Assembly (NCBI RefSeq): GCF_000186865.1
Contig: NW_008705568.1
Location: 645,513-709,512 of the forward strand
Source: Aureococcus anophagefferens
Lineage: Eukaryota; Sar; Pelagophyceae; Pelagomonadales; Pelagomonadaceae
Length of the DNA stretch: 64,000 nt
Direction of reading: 5' to 3'
Shown: positions 39,159 to 48,463 of the stretch, in pieces
Layout: every line of letters starts with the position of its first letter
Numbering within the stretch: position 1 is the first letter of the stretch
Position numbers and translations under genes: made by a program
Notes under the pieces: generated by a model
The model's input: the letters and a program-made list of their open reading frames with translations, nothing else
What the model was told of the DNA's origin: nothing
Database searches by the model: none

Positions 39159-39221
39159 GCGCGCGTGCCCGCGGGGAGCCCCAAACCGGCGCATTCGCCG
39201 TAGAGACGCACCTCCTAACGC

Positions 39222-40198
39222 TTATCGCCCGACGCCCACCCGCGGCGGCCCCGCGTGGAGCGCCTCGCGCTGCTCCGCCTGGCCCAGCTCGAAGGCCGCG
39301 CGGAGCAGGCCGTCCTCCGCCGGCGGCGCGTCGTCGCGGCGCGCCGCGGGCCGCCGCGCGCCGGCGTCGTCGCGGAGCAGGCGCGCGCAGGCGGCGGCGT
39401 CGTCGCGCCGCGGCGGTCGCCGCGCGGTGCCGACGGCCGCGGCCTCGAGGCGCCGGAGCGTCGCGGCCGCCGCGGCCGCCGAGAGGCCGTAGACGGCGCG
39501 AAAAAGTAGGCGAGGCACGCGCCGAGACCGTCGCCGGAGAGGTAGAGCGGCGCCGCGTCGAGCAGCGCTCGCTCCAGGCGCGCGCAGCGGGCCCGGACCG
39601 CGCCGTCGCCGCGCCCGTCGCCGGTCGCGAGGACGTCGCGGTAGGCGCCGAGCCTCCGGAGCGCGTCGCCCGTCGGCCTCGGGCCGACGACCAGGAAGCC
39701 GGGGAGCACGACGAAGGAGTCGAGGATCGGGCCGGCCGCCGCGGGGAAGGGATGCGTCGGCAGGCGACGCCGCAGCTCGTCCGACGGCCGCCAGGCCGCC
39801 GGGATCGTCGCGTCCTCCGGCGCGGCGGCGGGCGGCGGCGGCGGATACACCGTCGACGCGAAGTCCAGCTCGGGCGCGTCCGGCGGCGCGAGCGCGAGCG
39901 CGGTCGCGTGCGCCTGGAGCTGCCGCCGGAACTCCCAGAGCGCCGGGCCCGGCACGCCCGCGAAGCCCGCGACCTTGAGGAAGCGCGCCGTCGCCGCGGC
40001 GCCGTCGCGCCCCTCGAGCTTCGACTCGAAGGCGAGCACGCGCGCCGAGAAGGCCAGGGGGTCGCGCGCGCGGGACCGCGGGTGGATGGCCCGCGCCGCG
40101 AGATACTCGCAGGCGTCGGCCGCGCAGAGGGAACGACCGTCGCTCCGGCGGAAGCGCACGCCCGCGCGGAGCTCGTCGTCCCAGAGGCCCCGGCGCAT
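39222..40198 (-). CDS. Unrecognised Ala/Arg-rich protein with homopolymer frameshift
   Basis: About 325 residues from the ATG at 40198 (MRRGLWDDELRAGVRFRRSD). The frame breaks at a run of five T (minus strand, about 39505-39510). Adding one T restores LAYFFRAVYGLSAAAAAATL and an orderly C-terminus ending PRVGVGR at 39222. Features visible are ADACEYLAARAIHPRS, GPALWEFRRQLQAHATALAL, a Pro-rich linker, and ILDSFVVLPGFLVVGPRPTG. No family recognised, and no signal or membrane helix. The break is most likely a sequencing error in a homopolymer. Confidence 0.5.
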
Positions 40199-40352
40199 GA
40201 GCGAAACGGCGGCCTTAAACTCGGCGCGGGGCTGCCCCTAAACGCGCCTCCAGCGCCTCCATTGCGCCGCCGCACGCTTACGTTGAAACAATGATGCCGC
40301 AGGCTGCAGGCCGACCCCGTCGTCGTCGTCGTCCCGTCGCACCGCTGCCACG

Positions 40353-41246
40353 ATGCGCTTTTACGCCATGGTCGCGCTGCTGGCGGCTCCCGCGCACCCG
40401 CTGGCCCAGCGGCGCCTGCTCGGCGCGACGAAGAAGAAGAAGAAGGTGAAGAAGCAGCCGCCGCTGCCGACGCTGCCGCAGAACGCGCCGCCGCCGCCGC
40501 GGCCGGCGGTGACGCCGGAGGTGCACATGGCCATCGTCGAGGCCGCCGTCGCCGCCCGGGCGCCGGCGATCCGCGACGCGCTCGGCACGGGGAGCTTCTT
40601 CGCCGCGGAGGACTTCCTCGACCCCGCCGCGGTCGCGGCCATGGCCGGCGAGGCGCGCGGTCTCGACGCGACGCTCGTGCCGTCGCAGTCGACGCGCTGG
40701 GACGGGACGCGGACCGTGGCCTACGACAAGGCCGGCGTGCGGTCGACGCAGATCTTGGGCGGGTCGACGTACGCGATGGCGCCGCGCCTCACGGAATACG
40801 TCGTCGCGCTCACGAAGGCGCTCGGCGGCGCCGTCAACGCCGGGCCGTCCCTGCGCAAGCTCTCGGAGCAGGAGCAGACCAACAAGCTCGCGGTCTGCGA
40901 CGCCGTCGCCGCGGCCTACCCGAAGCACATCGACAACGGCGGCGGCGACGACCCGCGTCTGCTGACGGCGATCCTCTACCTCGCCGGCTGCCCCGCGGGC
41001 GGCGAGTTCCGGGCCTACGCGCCGACGGAGGACCGGGTGGTGGAGTCCGTGACGCCGGCGCCGGGGTCCTTCGTCTGCTTCTGGTCCGACCGCCTCGTCC
41101 ACGACGTCGCCGAGGTGTCGCGGTGCGACGGCCCGGGCGACGCGCGCTGGGCGCTCACGGTCTGGCTCTGCGCGGCGGAACCGGGCGTCGTCGAGGACAC
41201 GCCGCCGGCCGTCCTCGCCGCGCACTGGCCCGACGCCGCCGCGTAA
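40353..41246 (+). CDS. Prolyl-4-hydroxylase-like 2OG-Fe(II) oxygenase
   Basis: 297 residues. A short hydrophobic leader (YAMVALLAAPAHPLA) and a Lys-rich stretch (KKKKKVKKQ) precede the oxygenase domain. AAAYPKHIDNGGGDDPRLLT holds the HxD iron pair. LTAILYLAGCPAGGEFRAY is the typical strand and Gly-Gly-x-Phe turn. GSFVCFWSDRLVHDVAEV holds the distal His, and RWALTVWL the 2OG-binding Arg. The likely activity is hydroxylation of a protein or small substrate in the secretory pathway or plastid. Confidence 0.8.
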   Translation: MRFYAMVALLAAPAHPLAQRRLLGATKKKKKVKKQPPLPTLPQNAPPPPRPAVTPEVHMAIVEAAVAARAPAIRDALGTGSFFAAEDFLDPAAVAAMAGEARGLDATLVPSQSTRWDGTRTVAYDKAGVRSTQILGGSTYAMAPRLTEYVVALTKALGGAVNAGPSLRKLSEQEQTNKLAVCDAVAAAYPKHIDNGGGDDPRLLTAILYLAGCPAGGEFRAYAPTEDRVVESVTPAPGSFVCFWSDRLVHDVAEVSRCDGPGDARWALTVWLCAAEPGVVEDTPPAVLAAHWPDAAA

Positions 41247-41274
41247 CACCTTACGCCGCCAAACCGCGGCCGCC

Positions 41275-41886
41275 CTAGACGTCGCCCCAGTCGTCGCCGC
41301 CGCCGCCCGCGGGCTCCTCGGGCGGCGCGCTCGAGCCGCCGCCCATCATGGAGCCGATGGCCGCGTGGGCCATGGACGACCCGGCGCCGAAGGCCATGCC
41401 CTGGGCCATGACGCCGCCGAGGCCCGACATCGCGCTTCCGCCTTGCGGCTGCTGGCCCATGATGCCGCCCTGCATGGGCTGCTGCGGCGCGACCTGCCCC
41501 GGCGGCGGCGTGAGCGCCGGGCAGGCCTCGCCGACGGCCGTCGTCTCGTCGGTCTGCACGTTCCACCAGTAGACCTGGCCCTCGTGCTCGACGGGCTCCC
41601 AGGCGGGCTTTTCGACGCCGACGGCCGTCACGCAGTTGGTCATGGGGTTGTGGTAGTAGGTGCCGCCGCTCTCCGGGTCGACGACGGGCACCCACTCGTG
41701 GTCCTCGTACGCGGCGACCTCGGCCGGCGGCGGCGGCGCGCTCGGCGGCGGCGGCGGCGCCCTGTCGCTGAGGAGGCGGATGACGCCGGGGCGCAGCAGG
41801 GCGCGCGGGGCCGCGCGCCGCGTCGCGGCGACCCCGGGGGCGCGCAGCGTGCGCAGCGCCGTCGTCGAGAGGCGGGAGAAGGACAT
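41275..41886 (-). CDS. WW-like mitochondrial protein with glycine-zipper tail
   Basis: 203 residues. The N-terminus (SRLSTTALRTLRAPGVAATR) is a typical mitochondrial presequence. Two WW-like units follow: EWVPVVDPESGGTYYHNPMT and PVEHEGQVYWWNVQTDET, each with aromatic strands and an N-P or N-V turn. A Met/Gly/Gln-rich region ends in GVMAQGMAFGAGSSMAHAAI, resembling the glycine-rich helix of CHCHD2/MIX17. The CX9C Cys pairs of that family are not present. The C-terminus is acidic (GGGGDDWGDV). Possible scaffold of the inner membrane space; that role is inference. Confidence 0.55.
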   Translation of the reverse strand: MSFSRLSTTALRTLRAPGVAATRRAAPRALLRPGVIRLLSDRAPPPPPSAPPPPAEVAAYEDHEWVPVVDPESGGTYYHNPMTNCVTAVGVEKPAWEPVEHEGQVYWWNVQTDETTAVGEACPALTPPPGQVAPQQPMQGGIMGQQPQGGSAMSGLGGVMAQGMAFGAGSSMAHAAIGSMMGGGSSAPPEEPAGGGGDDWGDV

Positions 41887-41952
41887 GGTCGTCGCGGCGG
41901 CGGTGGTGGCGCGCGCTCCCTGTGGCGAATCAGCTCGAGCGAGCCGTGGACG

Positions 41953-43881
41953 ATGGCTACGGCGCAGGCGAGCAGCGACGCCGCGGCGATGGCCGCGGCG
42001 CCGCTCATCGCGTCGGACATCGGCATCGGGAGCGTGGAGATCGACGCGAGCGACGTCGTGCGCCTCGTGCTCCAGTTCCTCAAGGAGCACGGCCTGAGCT
42101 CGAGCGCCGCGGAGCTCGAGCGGGAGTCGGGCGTCCTCGTCAACGCCGTCGAGGCCAAGGGCCGCCTCGTCGGCGACGTGCGGTCCGGCCGGTGGGACGC
42201 CGTGCTGCCGGCGCTCGCGAGCGTGGAGCTGCCGGCGGAGGCGGCGGCGGCCGTCCACGAGCACGCGTGCTACGAGCTCTGCGACGCCGGCGAGGGCGAC
42301 GTCGCGCGCGAGCTCCTGCGCCACAAGACGCTCCAGAAGCTCCGCGGCGCGGAGCCGGAGCGGTTCCTGCGCCTCGAGCGGGCCGTCGGCCGCGCCGCGG
42401 CGACGGGCGGCTACGGCGGCGAGGCGCCCTGGCCCCGGGGCGAGACGCGCGAGAGCCGCCGCGCGGCGGTCGCGGACGACGTCGCCGGCGCCGTCGGCGC
42501 CGTCGCGCCGGGCCGCCTCGTGAGTTTGTTGGGTATGGCCCTGCGCTGGCAGGCGCACTGCGGCGACCTGCGCGGCTCCGGCGGCCGCCGCGTCGACGTC
42601 TTCCGGGGCGACGCCGGCGACCCGCTCTCGCGGAAGTCCGAGGAGGAGCGGCCGCCGAAGCGCGCCGCGGGCGCCGTGCGCCTCGGCGCGGGCTCGAAGC
42701 CGTTGTGCTGCGCCTTCGCGCCCGACGGGAGCGCGCTCATCACGGGCAGCTCCGACGGCTTCGTGGAGCTCTGGGACCCGGCGAGTTGCCGGCTGAGGAC
42801 GGACCTGCCGTACCAGCGCGACGACGAGCTGCTCATGCACGACGCCCCCGTCCTCGCCCTGGCGCCGTCGCTCGACGGCACGGCGCTCGCGAGCGGCGAC
42901 CGCGACGGGTGCCTCAAGGTCTGGCGCCTGGCCACGGGGCAGTGCGCGCGGAAGTTCCCCAAGGCGCAGCAGCAGGCCGCGAGCGCCGGGGCGGAAGAAA
43001 GGTGATTCAACGTCGCTTCAACGTGAGTGTCCCGCGCGCGATTGTTCCGGAACAAAGCGTCCGCGCTTCGAGAGCGCTCCGAGAGCTGATCGTTCGTCCA
43101 AGAATCAGCCGAAACGAGTGGAAAACGGCCGAGAGAGGAGCCCTCGAAGTCGGGAACGTCGCACCCGTTTCCTGCCCAGGTGAGCGCGGTCGCGTGGTCC
43201 CGCGACGGCAGCCAGCTGCTGACGGCGTCGTCCGACGGCGCCGTGCGGTCCCACGGCCTCAAGAGCGGCCGCACGCTCCAGCAGTTCCGGGGCCACGGCG
43301 GGTCCGTGTCCGCGGTCGCCTACCTGCGGAGCTCCGGCGAATCGTCGGACGCGGTCGTCTCGGGCTCCGCGGACGGCACGGTGCGCGTCTGGGACCCGCG
43401 GTCCGCGGAGACCGTGTCGACCTTCTCGCCGCCCAAGGCCCTCGCGAAGCTCGAGCGGCGCGCGGTCGCGGACAAGGAGCGCGCGGTCGTCGCGGTGCTG
43501 CAGCAGCCGGGCTCCGAGTCCAAGTTCTTCGTCGTCGACAAGTCGCCGACGGCCGTCCTCGCGGACCTGCGCACGGGCGTCGCCGTCGCCGCGTTCTCGA
43601 GCCGCGACGAGCCCGCGAAGCCGCCGTCCGAGGCCGCGCACGCGCTCCGGAAGCCCGGCTGCGACTTCGTCGCGGCGGCGCTGAGCCGGCCCAGGGGCGA
43701 CTACCTCTACTGCCTCGGCGAGGACAAGGTCCTCTACTGCTTCCACGTCCAGAGCGCCGCGCTCGACCGCTGCTGCCCCATCGACGACGCCAAGGACGTC
43801 GTCGGGCTCGCGGTGCACCCGCACCGGAACGTCGTCGCGTCCTTTGGCGACGGCGACAAGCTCCTGCTCTGGAAGTCGTAA
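41953..43881 (+). CDS. SMU1: SMU1-like spliceosomal WD40 protein with one introner
   Basis: Exons 41953-42978 and 43180-43881 (575 residues; animal SMU1 is about 513). The N-terminus VEIDASDVVRLVLQFLKEHG is the LisH domain, followed by a CTLH-like helical region (WDAVLPALASVELP). APGRLVSLLGMALRWQAHCG matches SMU1. WD repeats include GSSDGFVELWDPAS, ASGDRDGCLKVWRLATGQC, IRIHG-like VRSHGLKSGRTLQQFRGH, and GEDKVLYCFHVQ near the end. SMU1 works with RED in spliceosome activation and splice-site choice. It is notable that a splicing factor gene itself carries an introner. Confidence 0.9.
42979..43179 (-). mobile_element. Introner, family A, in SMU1 gene (201 bp)
   Basis: Flanks GCGAGCGC and GTGAGCGC (one mismatch, at the second base of the donor). 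GC donor, acceptor CTGCCCAG; splicing gives QQQAVSAVAWSRDG. Core opposite to the gene. Confidence 0.92.
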
Positions 43882-43887
43882 CGCTCC

Positions 43888-44598
43888 CTAGGGCGGGCGG
43901 CGGCACCGCGCGCGGGGCGGGAGCGCGTCGGCGGCGACGTGGTCCCAGACGCCCGCGGGGCAGGGCGTGTCGACGTCCGTGTCGCCGGCGACGAGCGCGA
44001 TCTTGTCCCGCGTGACGGGGTCGAGCAGCGCGGTCACGGTGTTCATGATCATCGCCGCCCAGTACGGCACCGGGAAGACGACGACGGTGCGCAGGCGCTC
44101 CGGGTAGCAGTCGGGGGCCGTGCCGAGGATGGCGCGGAGCAGCGGCAGGAAGGACCAGCCCGCGGGGCTCGGCCAGCCCCGGCAGGGCCGGCAGTCGACG
44201 ACGACGACGACGCGATTGGCGTCGGCCGCGGCGCAGGCGGCGTCCATGTGCGAGCAGAGCAGCGCGACGTAGGCCGCGTGGTCGAAGGCGCTGTCGTAGC
44301 GCGCGCCCTCGACGAGCAGCACGCGGTCGCCGGCCGTTTTCGGGCCGAGGCTCGCGAAGCCCTCGCTGATCGTGCCGCCGAGCGGCGCCGCGGCCTCGGC
44401 CAGCGCGGCCGCGGAGCCGTCGGCCTCGCGCCAGGCGAGGTACTTGGCGTACAAGGCCAGCGCGCCCTCTTGGCTGTCGGGCCGCGCGTCGGCGAAGCGC
44501 CGCAGCTCCGCCGCGGGCGCATCAGGGTAGGTCTCCGTCAAGGCCTGGAGCGACGCCGACAGCGGCGCGTCGCGCGTGATTTCGACGGTGTCGGTCAT
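43888..44598 (-). CDS. CRAL-TRIO (Sec14-like) lipid-binding protein
   Basis: 236 residues from the ATG at 44598. An N-terminal helical region (AELRRFADARPDSQEGALAL, a CRAL-TRIO-N-like fold) precedes the Sec14 domain: RVVVVVDCRPCRGWPS, CYPERLRTVVVFPVPYWAAM and LLDPVTRDKIALVAGD. The domain transfers or presents phosphoinositides or other hydrophobic ligands between membranes. It is only six bases from the stop of the convergent SMU1 gene. The frame is open upstream to 44820, but MTDTVEI is the best start. Confidence 0.75.
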   Translation of the reverse strand: MTDTVEITRDAPLSASLQALTETYPDAPAAELRRFADARPDSQEGALALYAKYLAWREADGSAAALAEAAAPLGGTISEGFASLGPKTAGDRVLLVEGARYDSAFDHAAYVALLCSHMDAACAAADANRVVVVVDCRPCRGWPSPAGWSFLPLLRAILGTAPDCYPERLRTVVVFPVPYWAAMIMNTVTALLDPVTRDKIALVAGDTDVDTPCPAGVWDHVAADALPPRARCRRPP

Positions 44599-44757
44599 GT
44601 CGGTTTCGTTGTGACGACGGGGTTTTTGTCCCGTCGTCAAACTGTTGTCGTCGTTGCACGCCGTGGCGTCGTTCGCGTCGTGGCGCAGCGCTGAGAGTGC
44701 GGCGCTCTCCGTCTTCACCGTCGACCTCATCCGAAGCTCAACAAAGAGCATCTGGGC

Positions 44758-45522
44758 ATGGCTCGAGCAAAGCTGCTCGGCGTAGCGGTCGTGTTCGCCG
44801 TCGTCAACTCTCTCCAGCAACCACGGACTGCACCAATTTCACGCGCAAGCCGCCTCCACGCCTTCAGCGACCTCGCGACGCACCTCATTGCTCTTGATGT
44901 CGAGGCATTCAAATCTTCGCATCTCATTGCTCTCGAGCTGCCGGATGTCGAGGCAATCAAATCTTCGGTTACCGACAATCTCGACGCCGCCGTAGCGGCC
45001 AAAACCAGCGCGTTGGACGCCATCGAAGCGACGAAGTCGTCGGCCGAGGCCGCCAAAGACAGCGCGTTGGCCGCAAAAGACAGCGCGGTCGGCACGGTCC
45101 TCGCGCCGATCAAGTCCGCGCAAGAATCCATCGACGCCGCCAAGAGCTCGGCGCTCGAGGCGAAAGACTCGGCCGTCGCGCAAGCCATGGCGCCCATAAA
45201 ATCGGCCCAAGACACCATCGGCGCGTCGCTGCCCGACATCCCGCTGCCCGACATCCCGCTGCCCGACATCCCGCTGCCCAAGGGCGCCGCGCTGCCGAAG
45301 GTGTCGCTCCCGGCGTTCGACGGCGGCGACCCCGGCAACGGCCCCTTCGCGGCCGCCAAGGCGACGCTGCGCACGGCGGGCGTCGGCGCCGCCGTCGGCG
45401 GCGTCGTCGGCGCGCGCCTCGGCTGGGCCGCGCGCGGCTGGGCGCAGGCGGCGTCGAGCACGAAGGACAGCGTCTCCGGGGCCCTGGGCAAGGCGAAGGA
45501 CGCGGTCTCCGGCAAGGCCTAA
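44758..45522 (+). CDS. Low-complexity amphipathic-repeat protein with signal peptide
   Basis: 254 residues. The leader (KLLGVAVVFAVVNSLQQP) suggests secretory or plastid targeting. Ala/Lys/Ser/Asp amphipathic repeats of the AAKDSALAAKDSA type follow, LEA- or apolipoprotein-like. A perfect LPDIP triplet repeat (15 bp x3, about 45230-45277) comes next, then a glycine-zipper-like stretch (GVGAAVGGVVGARLGWAARG). No enzymatic motif. Possible membrane- or lipid-surface coat; function unknown. Its stop lies four bases from the end of the convergent TRP-like gene. Confidence 0.55.
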   Translation: MARAKLLGVAVVFAVVNSLQQPRTAPISRASRLHAFSDLATHLIALDVEAFKSSHLIALELPDVEAIKSSVTDNLDAAVAAKTSALDAIEATKSSAEAAKDSALAAKDSAVGTVLAPIKSAQESIDAAKSSALEAKDSAVAQAMAPIKSAQDTIGASLPDIPLPDIPLPDIPLPKGAALPKVSLPAFDGGDPGNGPFAAAKATLRTAGVGAAVGGVVGARLGWAARGWAQAASSTKDSVSGALGKAKDAVSGKA

Positions 45523-45526
45523 GTAA

Positions 45527-48091
45527 CTACCCGAGGTCCCCCTCCCGCGGCCGCTTCCCCTGGTCGGCGAGCCTCGCGAGGACCGCGTCGAGCTTCGACT
45601 CGAGCGCGTGGTTCGTCGCGTCGAGCTTGTAGAGCTTCGACTCGAGGGCCTCGAGCTTTTCCTCGAGGCGGCCCCGGAGCCCCGCGGACTGGGCCTCGAG
45701 CGCGGCGTCGACGGCCTCGCCGCGGCGCCGGAGCGCGCGCTCGATCTCGCCGAGCCTCCCGAGCCACTCGTCGGCGTCGCGCGACGGGTCCGGCGTCGCC
45801 AGGAGCCGCTCCGGGTTCGTCCAGGACGCGTCGCCGCCGCAGACGCGCGCGCAGCAGCGCGCGAGGGCCCAGGGCGCCACCGCGGGCAGGAAGACCGTGC
45901 ACGAGCACGCGAGCAGCGCCCAGCCGCCCGCGCCGTAGCCGTGCTTCTCGCCGAGGAACGCGCGGACGCCGCCGACGCGCTCCTCGGCGCCGCCGAGGCG
46001 CGTCGTGAACTTGGGCCCCCAGAGCAGCCGCAGCATGTCGCCGCGCGCCTGGCCGAGGCCCGCGTCGCGGAGGAAGCGGCGCGGGAAGACGGCGACGAGC
46101 CCCGCGGCGAGCTCGAGGCGGCTCCGCACGAAGAGCACGCGCGACCGCGCCTGCGCGTTCTCGTAGGAGTCCGAGACGACGGCGATGAGCAGGTTCAGCA
46201 GGATGATGACGCCGACGAGCGTGAAGACGACGAACATGACGAAGGCCCAGTCGTTGACGTACTGCGCCTCGTCGAACTCGCCCAGTAAAATCGCGTACAT
46301 CTTCATCATCATCCCCTGGGGCGACGCGTAGGGGTCGTCGGGCGCGCCGTCGTCCCCGCCAGAGCCCGCGTCGTACGCGAAGCCCATGGGCGCGCCGCCG
46401 GGCGCCATCAGGAAGTAGAGCGCCTCCCCGAAGCCGACGAGCGCGATCAGCAGCACGAGCAGGAACGCCGCGGAGTCGAAGAGCGTCATCCGCAGCGCGA
46501 CGATGAAGCGCGTGAGGTGCATCGACAGCTGCCGGAGGTCGACGAGGAGCCGCGTCGCGAGGAGCAGCGCGCCCCAGGCCGCGACGACGTCGAGCTGCCG
46601 CGAGCGCCGCTCCACGACGAACGTCGCGCCGACCCACGCGAAGCAGAGCCACTTGACGTAGGCGAAGCCGTCGTCCGCGTAGCGCCGCTGCGCGCCGAGG
46701 CGCCGCATCGCGGCGAACGCGAGGACCTCGCGGAGCGCCTGGTACGCCGCGACGACGGCGACGACGGCGGACGACACGGCGAGCCGCCGCCGGGCCGGCG
46801 CCGCGGCGCGCAGGTCGTAGGCCGCGACGGCGTAGAAGACGCAGAGCGCCGCGTTGCAGAGCTGGTCGAAGACGATGACGACGACCGCGCCGGGCCGCGC
46901 GTTGACGCTGTCGACGACGTCCCGCAACAGGTCGACGGCGCAGGCGTGGTCCAGCGCGACGCCCTGGAGGCCGTGCAGGATCTCCGGCAGCAGGGCCTCG
47001 TCGACGGATTGCGTCGTGTCCGTGTCGCCGCGCGCGCGCGACCGGACGACGGCGGCGACGGCTTTGCGCGCGGCCTCGGGGCAGCGGCAGGCGACCTGGA
47101 GCAGGGACGCGTCGCCGAAGGCGCGGAGCGCGACGGCCGGCGCCTTGGCGACGACGGCGGCCGCGAGGAGCTCGTGCTCGCGGCCGTCGGCCGCGCGCTC
47201 GTCCCGGAGCCGCGCCGCGCCGCTGGCCGGGAGCCGCGCGAGCGCCGTCAGGCCCGCGTAGTCGACGGCGTCCAGGGTCGCGGCGCAGGCGTCCATGGCC
47301 TCCTCGACGTCCGCCGCCGTCGCGTCGCGCGCCGCGCACGCGAGGTGGAGCGCCGTGAGGCCGTGGTCCGCCGCGAGGTCCGGCTCCAGCGCCGCGACGG
47401 CCCGCAGGCAGCGGAGCGGCGCGCGCTTCTCGTAGATGCTCTGGAGCGGCGTCCGCCCGTCGCAGTCCCGCCGCCGGAGCGCCGCCGGGTCGAGACCGTA
47501 GAGCGCCTCGATCGTCTCGGGCCGCGTGCCGTCGAAGAGGCCGCAGCACCAGCAGATTTGGTGCAGGGGCGTGTAGTCCCAGTTGTGCGTCACCCGGACC
47601 AGGTCCGGCGCCAGCTCGTGGATGCACTCGAAGAGGGCCGCCCGCTCGGCGTCGTCGGGCCGCGGCGTCAGCATGAGGTCGTGGTAGACCGTCGTGCCGT
47701 TGTCCGTCCGCATCGAGATCAATCCGTCGTCGACGGCGTGGAGCGCGCGGAGCAGCGCGGGCGTCGCAGTGCGGTTCCGCACGAGGGCCGTGAAGGCCGT
47801 CGAGCCCGCGCCGTTGTACTTGCCGCCGAGCTTCGGGTGGCTCGCGGTCGTCTTCGCGCGCACGGACGCCTCGGGCAGCGCGGCCGCGACGGCGCGTAGC
47901 AGCGCCGGCGTCGCGCGCTCGTTGGCGCAGATGAGGTGGAGCGCCGTCGCGCCGTGGGCGTCGACGGCGTCGTCGCCGTTGCGCGCGGCGGCCGCGGCGA
48001 CGGCCTCGCAGGTCACGCCGGGCTGCTGGACGACGTCGAGGAGCAGCGGCGCGTCGCCGGCCGCGTAGACCTTGTTGTGCGACCGCATCAT
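45527..48091 (-). CDS. Ankyrin-repeat TRP-like cation channel
   Basis: 854 residues, no intron. The N-terminal half has about six ankyrin repeats (AHGATALHLICANERATP, NWDYTPLHQICWCC, DHGLTALHLACAARDAT). Six membrane segments follow. The pore and S6 region reads FLLVLLIALVGFGEALYFLM, MYAILLGEFDEAQY, FTLVGVIILLNLLIAVVSDS, as in TRP/polycystin-type channels. The C-terminus is a coiled coil (LEEKLEALESKLYKLDATNH) suited to tetramer assembly. The selectivity sequence GEFDEA is acidic, fitting calcium or mixed cation permeation. TRPA- versus TRPV-type cannot be told by eye. Confidence 0.82.
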   Translation of the reverse strand: MMRSHNKVYAAGDAPLLLDVVQQPGVTCEAVAAAAARNGDDAVDAHGATALHLICANERATPALLRAVAAALPEASVRAKTTASHPKLGGKYNGAGSTAFTALVRNRTATPALLRALHAVDDGLISMRTDNGTTVYHDLMLTPRPDDAERAALFECIHELAPDLVRVTHNWDYTPLHQICWCCGLFDGTRPETIEALYGLDPAALRRRDCDGRTPLQSIYEKRAPLRCLRAVAALEPDLAADHGLTALHLACAARDATAADVEEAMDACAATLDAVDYAGLTALARLPASGAARLRDERAADGREHELLAAAVVAKAPAVALRAFGDASLLQVACRCPEAARKAVAAVVRSRARGDTDTTQSVDEALLPEILHGLQGVALDHACAVDLLRDVVDSVNARPGAVVVIVFDQLCNAALCVFYAVAAYDLRAAAPARRRLAVSSAVVAVVAAYQALREVLAFAAMRRLGAQRRYADDGFAYVKWLCFAWVGATFVVERRSRQLDVVAAWGALLLATRLLVDLRQLSMHLTRFIVALRMTLFDSAAFLLVLLIALVGFGEALYFLMAPGGAPMGFAYDAGSGGDDGAPDDPYASPQGMMMKMYAILLGEFDEAQYVNDWAFVMFVVFTLVGVIILLNLLIAVVSDSYENAQARSRVLFVRSRLELAAGLVAVFPRRFLRDAGLGQARGDMLRLLWGPKFTTRLGGAEERVGGVRAFLGEKHGYGAGGWALLACSCTVFLPAVAPWALARCCARVCGGDASWTNPERLLATPDPSRDADEWLGRLGEIERALRRRGEAVDAALEAQSAGLRGRLEEKLEALESKLYKLDATNHALESKLDAVLARLADQGKRPREGDLG

Positions 48092-48463
48092 CGTTTTGTG
48101 TGCGTTTACGCTTTTGCTGGTTGCATCGCTTTAAGCGCTCGTGGCATGTTCAGTGGGAATGAGCGCTCCATGCTAGCGCTCTTTAAGCGCTCGTGGCATG
48201 CTCAGTGGGAAATGAAAGCTCCATGCAGCGCTCGGGCTGCACCTGCACCTTCATCATTGAGGCAAAGCATCGCTCGACAAGCCCGCAGCGGCTCGCCTGC
48301 AAGGCGAAAGAGCCAACATCGACGTCGTCTCCGGCGCGCCGCCTCCCCTTTGCCTACCCTATCCTCTTCACCATACACACTCTGATCTGATCGCAATTCA
48401 GTCTCGGTCGCGCGGCGCAGCGCTGACAGAACGCGCGGACTCGCCCGCCCTGCCGCCGTCGAG
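48092..48463. other. Divergent promoter region between TRP-like and Cys-repeat genes
   Basis: 372 bp with no gene seen. It is less GC-rich than its surroundings and contains a 46-bp near-duplicate (48129-48226) and several AGCGCT palindromes. Confidence 0.6.
48129..48226. repeat. Near-tandem 46-bp duplication in divergent promoter
   Basis: CTTTAAGCGCTCGTGGCATG begins at 48129 and again at 48181, followed in both by CAGTGGGAA and GCTCCATGC. Confidence 0.85.
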
